Assembly: GCA_964472095.1 (NCBI GenBank)
Contig: CAYYIV010000005.1
Span: 62,001-126,000, forward strand
DNA length: 64,000 bases
Source of the DNA: Pelagibius sp964472095
Lineage (GTDB): Bacteria; Pseudomonadota; Alphaproteobacteria; Kiloniellales; Kiloniellaceae
Reading direction: 5' to 3'
Each line of letters begins with the position of its first letter. The first letter of the stretch is position 1. The translations under genes and the position numbers were made by a program. The notes beneath the pieces are model-generated. The model was not told the DNA's origin and did not search any database. It saw only the letters and a program-made list of their open reading frames with translations. Shown here in pieces: positions 53,946 through 64,000 of the stretch.

Positions 53946-56026
53946 GCGGCTCGGCCTTGCAGGCGCTAGCAGCAGCCATGGGCATCCTGACCGAGTGGCA
54001 CGATCTCTCGGGTCGGCTTCACGTCGCCGCGCCGGATACCCAGCGCGCCCTGCTGGCCGCCATGGGCATCGCCGCCGCGAGCGAAGCCGAAGCAGCGGAG
54101 AGCCTGGCCGCACACGAGGCCCGAAGGGTCGCGCGGCAGCTGCCCGAAGAGCTCGTCATCACCGCCGGCGAAGAAATCCACGTCCCCCTTTCCGCGCCCG
54201 CCGACTGGCACCTCGAGTTGGACGACGGCGAACTGCGCGAGGGCCGCGCCGGCGAGTCGATCGTCCTCACAATGGCGCCCGGACTGCACCGCCTCCGGGT
54301 CGGCGAGGAGATCTGCCTCGTCATCGCTGCGCCGGCGCAGGCACCCGGCGTCGCCGAGACGCTCGGCCGTCCGCGCGGTTGGGGCATCACCGCAGCACTC
54401 TACGGTCTCCGCTCGGCGCGCGATCTCGGCCTCGGCGACTATACGGACCTCGCGACGGCCGCTACGGAGCTCGCCGCACTCGGTGCCGACTTCCTCGGCA
54501 TCAACCCCCTGCATGCCCGCGGTGCCGCCTGCGACGGCATCAGTCCCTACACGCCGTCCTGCCGCACCGCCTTCGAGCCGCGCCACATCGCCGTCGACAC
54601 GGTGCCGGGCTTCGCGGCCTCGGCGCGAACCCAACAGCTCCTGCGTGACAACGCCGAACGGCTCGCGGCGGCGCGGCAGGCGGCGCTGGTTGACTATGCG
54701 ACGACCGAGGCGATTGCGTCATTAGCCCTGCGTCAGCTCTTCGAAGACTTCGAGAGCAGGCCCAGTGCCGACGCCGCAGCCTTCGCCGCTTGGCGCCAGG
54801 GCGACGGCCAGGCTGTCGAGTGGTTCGCGCTCTTCGAGGCGATCTCGCTGCAGCATGGCGCGGACTGGCGTGGCTGGCCGGCGGCGCTGCGGCCCTTCGG
54901 CAGCCCGGCGGTGCTCGACTTCGCCGCAAACAACGGCGCCGAGATGCGCTACCACGCCTGGCTGCAATGGCTCGCCGCAGCGCAGATCGCCGCAGCACAG
55001 AGCAGAGCCAAGGACGCCGGCATGGGCCTCGGCCTCTACCTGGACGTGGCGGTCGGGGTACGTCCGGGCGGCGCCGATACCTGGTCCGCGCCGGCCTGCT
55101 TCGCCGAGAGCGTGTCGCTCGGCGCACCGCCGGACGCTTTCAATCCCCTGGGCCAGAACTGGGCCCTGGCGCCGTTCGCTCCGGCCGGCCTGCGCGCCGC
55201 CGCCTACCGGCCCTTCGTCGAGATGCTGCGCACGGCCATGAGCCACGCCGGCATCATCCGCATCGACCATATCCTTGGCCTGCGGCGCAGCTTCTGGGTG
55301 CCCGAGGACGGTGCCGCCGGCGGCTACGTCACCTATCCCCTGGAACCGCTGCTGGCATTGGTCCGCCTGGAGGCCTGGCGCGCGGGCTGCGTCGTGGTCG
55401 GCGAGGATCTCGGCTCGGTGCCGCCGGGCCTGCGCGAGCGGCTGGCCGAGGCCGGCCTGCTGGGCTGCGCCGTCATGCAGTTCGAGAAGGAGGACCACCG
55501 CTTCAGGTCGCCGGCGGACTACCGACCCGCGACGCTCGCCAGCTTCGGCACCCACGATACGCCAACGCTGCGCGGCTGGTGGTCCGGCTGGGACATCGAC
55601 CGCCGCCACGAGATTGCCCGGGGGGCCTTTGGCAACGGCGCGGCCACACCCGACTCCGAGCAGGACGCGCGCGCCGCCGCCCGCAGGGCCTTGGCGGCGC
55701 TGCTGCATGAAGAAGGCCTGGCGCCGGCGGGCCTCGATCCCGCCGCACCGCCGAACGAAGCCGACGACGCGATCGCCGAGGCGCTGCACCGCCTGCTGGC
55801 GCGAGCCGGCTCCAGTCTGGTCGCGGTCCAGCTCGACGATGCGCTCGGGAGCCTCGAACAGCAGAACCTTCCGGGCACCGTCGGCGAGCATCCCAACTGG
55901 CGCCGCCGCTACTACGTCAGCGTCGACGCCCTGGCCAGGCACCCGGGCCTCAAGTCCCTCTCCGCCCTTCTCTCTCCACCTGCGGGCACCACCCCCAACC
56001 CCCAGGAGACGCAGCCTTGGCAGTGA
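53942..56026 (+). CDS. malQ: 4-alpha-glucanotransferase
   Basis: 694 residues from GTG 53942, which overlaps the glgX stop; the open frame continues upstream inside glgX and is ignored. GH77 motifs: RIDHILGLRRSFWVP (nucleophile Asp), VVGEDLGSVPPGL (acid Glu) and FGTHDTPTLRGWWSG. The N-terminal 150 residues form the extra domain seen in many proteobacterial MalQ proteins. Recombines short maltodextrins released by GlgX. Confidence 0.95.
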
Positions 56027-57651
56027 ACGTCGTCCAGACCATGCCGATCGACGGCCAGAAACCCGGCACCTCGGGCCTGCGCAAGCAGACCCGCGTGTTC
56101 ATGAAGCCGGACTACCTGGAGAACTACGTGCAGTCGATCTTCGAGGCCATCGGCGGCATGGCGGGCAAGACTTTGACCCTCGGCGGCGACGGGCGCTACT
56201 TCAACGAACAGGCGATCCAGACGATCCTGAAGATGGCGGCGGCCAACGGCGCGACGCGAGTGCTGGTGGGACAGAACGGCATCCTCTCGACGCCTGCGGC
56301 TTCCGCCGTGATCCGCGCGCGCAAGACAGACGGCGGGCTGATTCTCTCGGCCAGCCACAACCCCGCCGGCGAAGACGGCGACTTTGGACTGAAGTACAAC
56401 ATTCCGGCGGGCGGTCCGGCGCCGGAGGGCATCACCGAAGCGATCTACCGGCGAACCTGCGAGATCCGCGAGTACCGCATCCTGGAGGGCACCGGCGAGG
56501 TCGACCTCTCCGTCTGTGGCGAAACCAAGCTCGGCAGCTTGGCGGTGGAGGTCATCGACCCGGTGGCAATCTACGCCGACCTCATGCGCCAGCTGTTCGA
56601 CTTCGCGGCAATCCGCGATCTCTTCGCCACGGGCTTTACTCTGCGCTTCGACGCCATGCACGCGGTGACCGGCCCCTACGCCAAGGCGATCCTCGAGGAC
56701 GAACTGGGCGCCCCGGCCGGCAGCGTGATGAATGCGACGCCGCTGCCCGACTTCGGCGGCGGCCATCCCGACCCCAACCCGGTCTACGCCAAAGAGCTGA
56801 TGGACCTGATGATGGGGCCCGACGCGCCGGACTTCGCCGCGGCTTCGGACGGCGACGGCGACCGCAACATGATCCTCGGACGCGGCGTCTACGTGACGCC
56901 CTCCGACAGCCTCGCGGTGTTGACCGCCAATGCCCATCTCGCCCCGGGCTACGCGGCGGGCCTGAAAGGCGTGGCCCGCTCCATGCCGACCAGCCGAGCC
57001 GCCGACCGCGTCGCCGACAGGCTCGGCATCAACACCTTCGAGACGCCGACCGGCTGGAAGTTCTTCGGCACTCTGTTGGACGCCGGGCTGGTGACGCTCT
57101 GCGGCGAGGAAAGCGCCGGCACCGGCTCCGACCATGTGCGCGAGAAGGACGGCCTCTGGGCGGTGCTGCTGTGGCTCAACGTCCTGGCGCAGCGGCGCGC
57201 ATCCGTCGCCGAGATCCTGCAGGCGCACTGGGCCGACTACGGGCGCGACTACTACACCCGCCACGACTACGAGGGCGTCGACAAGGCCGCCGCGGAGGCG
57301 CTGATGGCCGACCTGCGCGCGCGGCTTGCCCAACTGCCGGGGCAGCGCTTCGCCGGCCTGACGGTCAGCGCCGCCGACGACTTCGCCTACACCGACCCGG
57401 TCGACGGCTCGACGGCGACGGGTCAGGGCCTGCGGCTCTTCTTCGCGGAGAACGCCCGTGCGGTCTTCCGGCTCTCCGGCACGGGCACGGTGGGAGCGAC
57501 GCTGCGCGTCTATCTCGAACGCTTCGAGGACGATCCGGCACGGCTGGACGGCGACCCGCAGGAGGTGCTGGCAGCGGTCATCGCGGCGGCCGGAGAGATC
57601 GCCGGGATCGCCGCTCGCCTGGGCCGCGACGGCCCGGACGTGCGCACGTGA
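56017..57651 (+). CDS. pgm: Alpha-D-glucose phosphate-specific phosphoglucomutase
   Basis: 544 residues from TTG 56017, with GGAGA eight bases upstream; GTG 56023 and ATG 56041 are alternatives. Interconverts glucose-1-P and glucose-6-P. Phosphoserine loop LILSASHNPAG, metal loop ASDGDGDRNMILG, sugar loop CGEESAGTGSDHVREKDG and the phosphate-binding end FRLSGTGT. Overlaps malQ by ten bases. Links GlgC and GlgP to central metabolism. Confidence 0.95.
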   Translation: MAVNVVQTMPIDGQKPGTSGLRKQTRVFMKPDYLENYVQSIFEAIGGMAGKTLTLGGDGRYFNEQAIQTILKMAAANGATRVLVGQNGILSTPAASAVIRARKTDGGLILSASHNPAGEDGDFGLKYNIPAGGPAPEGITEAIYRRTCEIREYRILEGTGEVDLSVCGETKLGSLAVEVIDPVAIYADLMRQLFDFAAIRDLFATGFTLRFDAMHAVTGPYAKAILEDELGAPAGSVMNATPLPDFGGGHPDPNPVYAKELMDLMMGPDAPDFAAASDGDGDRNMILGRGVYVTPSDSLAVLTANAHLAPGYAAGLKGVARSMPTSRAADRVADRLGINTFETPTGWKFFGTLLDAGLVTLCGEESAGTGSDHVREKDGLWAVLLWLNVLAQRRASVAEILQAHWADYGRDYYTRHDYEGVDKAAAEALMADLRARLAQLPGQRFAGLTVSAADDFAYTDPVDGSTATGQGLRLFFAENARAVFRLSGTGTVGATLRVYLERFEDDPARLDGDPQEVLAAVIAAAGEIAGIAARLGRDGPDVRT

Positions 57652-57679
57652 ATGGCCGGGGTCTATGCCGGTGCCGTAA

Positions 57680-57702
57680 AAATAAATCACCAGGAATTAT
57701 TT
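57680..57702. promoter_or_regulatory. ROK-type operator candidate upstream of the ROK gene
   Basis: AAATAA-N11-TTATTT, a perfect inverted repeat about 92 bases before the ROK start, in a locally AT-rich gap. The first 11 bases match the repeat at 48876-48898 exactly. Spaced AT-rich inverted repeats like this are typical operators of ROK repressors (NagC/Mlc/XylR), so autoregulation is likely. Confidence 0.65.
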
Positions 57703-57793
57703 GCGTGTTTCGAGGGGAAATTGCATGCTGGGCCAGTCGGATAGACCGCATTCGCGGGGCCGCGCAACCGGGACGGGAGGCGGATAGCAGACG

Positions 57794-58996
57794 ATGCAGG
57801 GCGAGCACCAGATCCGCGGCGGCGACCAACTCGGCCTGCGCGCCTACAACAAGCGGATGATCCTCAACGTGATCCGCCAGTCGGGCGCGCTGCCGAAGGC
57901 CGAGATCGCGCGGCTGACCGGCCTCAGCGCCCAGGCCGTTTCCGTCATCGTCAACGCACTGCTGAAGGAAAAGCTGGTCCGCAAGGAGAAGAAGGTGCGC
58001 GGCAAGGTGGGCCAGCCGCACACGCCGATCGCGCTGAATGCCAATGGCGTGCTCTCGCTCGGCGTGAAGATCGGACGGCGCAGCCTGGAGCTGATGCTGG
58101 TCAACTTCCACGGCGAGGCCATCGAGTACAAGCGCTTCGCCTACAGCGCCCCGCGGCAGAAGGAAGTGGCGGCGCTGCTGCGACGGGAACTGTCCGCCCT
58201 GCTGCAGGGCATCGAGGACTCGCTGCGCGGACGCATCATCGGCGTCGGGGTCGCCATGCCGGGTCAGATCTCCGGCTGGACCGACGTCATGGGCCTCGAC
58301 CCCGCCGACCTGATGGACTGGGACGAGGTCGACGTCGCCGCGCTGATCGCGGAGATCGCCGGCCTGCCGGTGGAGATCTACAACGACGCGACGGCGGCCT
58401 GCGCCGCCGAGATGGTGCTCGGCGGCGCCCTCACCTTCTCCAGCGCGCTCTACATCTACGTCGGCACCTTCATCGGCGGCGGCGTGGTGATCAACGGCCA
58501 GCTCTTCGAGGGATCGCAGCGCAACGCCGGCGCCATCGGCTCCATGCCGGTGGCGACAGGCAAGGGCGGCGAGGAACAGTTGATCCGCCAGGGCTCCCTC
58601 TTCAGCCTGGAGAACACGCTGCGCGCCGCAGGCATTGGCGACATCGGTATGATCGCCGACCTCATGCGCGATCCGCGCGCGGCCGAGGCCTTCGACGACT
58701 GGCGGCTGAGCGCCGCCCGGCCGATCGCCCAGGCCATCGCGGCGGCGGTCAGCGTGATCGATTTCGAGGGCGTGGTGATCGACGCCATGCTGCACCGCCA
58801 GCAGCTCGAAGCCCTGGTGCAGGACGTGCGCGAGGCCTTGCAGACGATGGACCTCACCGGCACCAGCCCGGTCGCGCTGCGCCACGGCAGCATCGGCCCC
58901 AGGGCACGGGTCTGCGGCGCCGCCATCCTGCCCCTGATCCGTCAGTTCTCGCCCGACCAGGAGCTGCTGGTGAAGAAGGTCGCCACCGCCGCCTGA
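57794..58996 (+). CDS. ROK-family transcriptional regulator
   Basis: 400 residues. N-terminal winged helix (LNVIRQSGALPKAEIARLTGLSAQAVSVIVNAL) followed by a ROK sugar-binding domain: GVGVAMPGQISG, VEIYNDATAACAAEMVLGG and IYVGTFIGGGVVINGQLFEG. The usual ROK zinc-site cysteines near the middle are not obvious (RNAGAIGSMPV follows), so it may lack zinc. It lies between pgm and glgP in the glycogen cluster and probably senses a sugar or sugar phosphate. Confidence 0.91.
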   Translation: MQGEHQIRGGDQLGLRAYNKRMILNVIRQSGALPKAEIARLTGLSAQAVSVIVNALLKEKLVRKEKKVRGKVGQPHTPIALNANGVLSLGVKIGRRSLELMLVNFHGEAIEYKRFAYSAPRQKEVAALLRRELSALLQGIEDSLRGRIIGVGVAMPGQISGWTDVMGLDPADLMDWDEVDVAALIAEIAGLPVEIYNDATAACAAEMVLGGALTFSSALYIYVGTFIGGGVVINGQLFEGSQRNAGAIGSMPVATGKGGEEQLIRQGSLFSLENTLRAAGIGDIGMIADLMRDPRAAEAFDDWRLSAARPIAQAIAAAVSVIDFEGVVIDAMLHRQQLEALVQDVREALQTMDLTGTSPVALRHGSIGPRARVCGAAILPLIRQFSPDQELLVKKVATAA

Positions 58997-59040
58997 GCTC
59001 TGCTGTGGCGCCACAGCGAAGTATTTTTTTCGAGGACTCC

Positions 59041-61455
<2,415 letters not shown>

Positions 61456-61463
61456 GGTTCCGA

Positions 61464-63683
<2,220 letters not shown>

Positions 63684-63689
63684 CGGCGA

Positions 63690-64000
63690 CTACCGCGGGC
63701 AGGGCGCGATGACGACGGGCTCACCGGCGGCTTCACCCAGCTCAAAGCAGCCCTCTTCGTAGCACAGCCGCCATGCCGAGGCGGTGGCGCCCGACGACGC
63801 CAGCACCAGCTCCGGGACCGCCGGCGCCTTGGGCGCCCAGACCCACCATCCGTTGACCTCGCGCGCGCCCTCGCCGGGGTCCATACCGGCACCGGAGCCC
63901 TTCACCCGGGCCTCTGTCAGGACCAGGCCGGCCGGCGTCACTGCCCAGTCCTCGCGCCACTCGGTGCGCTCGACCGAATGGGTCCAGGACAGCGTGAAAG
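63690..64000 (-). CDS. DUF1850 domain protein (N-terminus beyond window)
   Basis: Partial: about 103 C-terminal residues are visible, reading through the right edge. FTLSWTHSVERTEWREDW, followed by a segment ending GSGAGMDPG, is typical of DUF1850. The protein ends YEEGCFELGEAAGEPVVIAPCPR. Members are usually small exported proteins found beside fused TRAP transporters of the TAXI type, so such genes may lie to the right. Convergent with glgB, six bases apart. Confidence 0.75.
   Translation of the reverse strand, partial: FTLSWTHSVERTEWREDWAVTPAGLVLTEARVKGSGAGMDPGEGAREVNGWWVWAPKAPAVPELVLASSGATASAWRLCYEEGCFELGEAAGEPVVIAPCPR

Noticed and set aside
55275..57860. 861-codon plus-strand frame across malQ and pgm
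   Set aside because: Arg/Pro-rich shadow of two clearly identified genes; no domain recognised.

Overview
The window is GC-rich, gene-dense DNA from what looks like an alphaproteobacterium. The order is uncertain; a Rhodospirillales/Kiloniellales-like or rhizobial background fits best. The evidence is the mix of FecI/FecR, CUT1 ABC operons with paired ATPases, tripartite tricarboxylate transporters (TTT), a FrcBCA-type fructose importer, GntR/FCD regulators and a DUF1127 protein. I saw no rRNA, tRNA, CRISPR array, phage or insertion sequence. It reads as ordinary chromosomal metabolic territory. Most genes from 1 to 48.7 kb lie on the minus strand, and the glycogen genes (49-63.7 kb) on the plus strand.

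Region 1 (1-1.4 kb): an ECF sigma factor of FecI type and its FecR-like anti-sigma factor (cut by the window edge), with a perfect palindrome upstream that could be an iron-responsive operator. Region 2 (1.4-11.6 kb): a long, tightly coupled operon encoding a CUT1 ABC importer (binding protein, two permeases, a small membrane protein, two ATPases) followed by a dihydroxyacetone kinase split into DhaL, DhaM, a private HPr, a private Enzyme I, an HTH protein and DhaK. The importer would bring in dihydroxyacetone or a polyol precursor, and the soluble phosphorelay would phosphorylate the triose.

Region 3 (11.8-34.7 kb): an organic-acid catabolic island. It holds three MmgE/PrpD proteins, two beta-decarboxylating dehydrogenases (one tartrate/D-malate type), an SDR, an AbrB-like membrane protein, a GST, a GntR/FCD regulator, two complete TctCBA transporters, a fluoroacetate-dehalogenase-like hydrolase coupled to a four-domain rhodanese protein, two enolase-superfamily enzymes (one is confidently D-tartrate dehydratase) and an aldo/keto reductase. 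Four short TTGT-NN-ACA palindromes in front of its transcription units suggest one regulon under the local GntR protein.

Region 4 (34.9-43.8 kb): a second GntR/FCD regulator heads an oligopeptide ABC operon (DppD, F, A, B, C order) that ends in a gamma-glutamyltransferase-like protein without a signal peptide and a DUF1028 protein. AACCAAT/ATTGGTT repeats occur upstream of this regulator and of the second tctC. Region 5 (44-48.7 kb): a DUF1127 protein with its own terminator, then frcB-frcC-frcA and a PfkB-type sugar kinase.

Region 6 (49-63.7 kb): glgC-glgA-glgX-malQ-pgm, a ROK-family repressor, glgP and glgB, i.e. full glycogen synthesis and breakdown. The ROK gene and the frcB/glgC divergent promoter region carry the same 23-bp inverted repeat, so one regulator may join fructose import to glycogen metabolism. 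The right edge cuts a DUF1850 gene.
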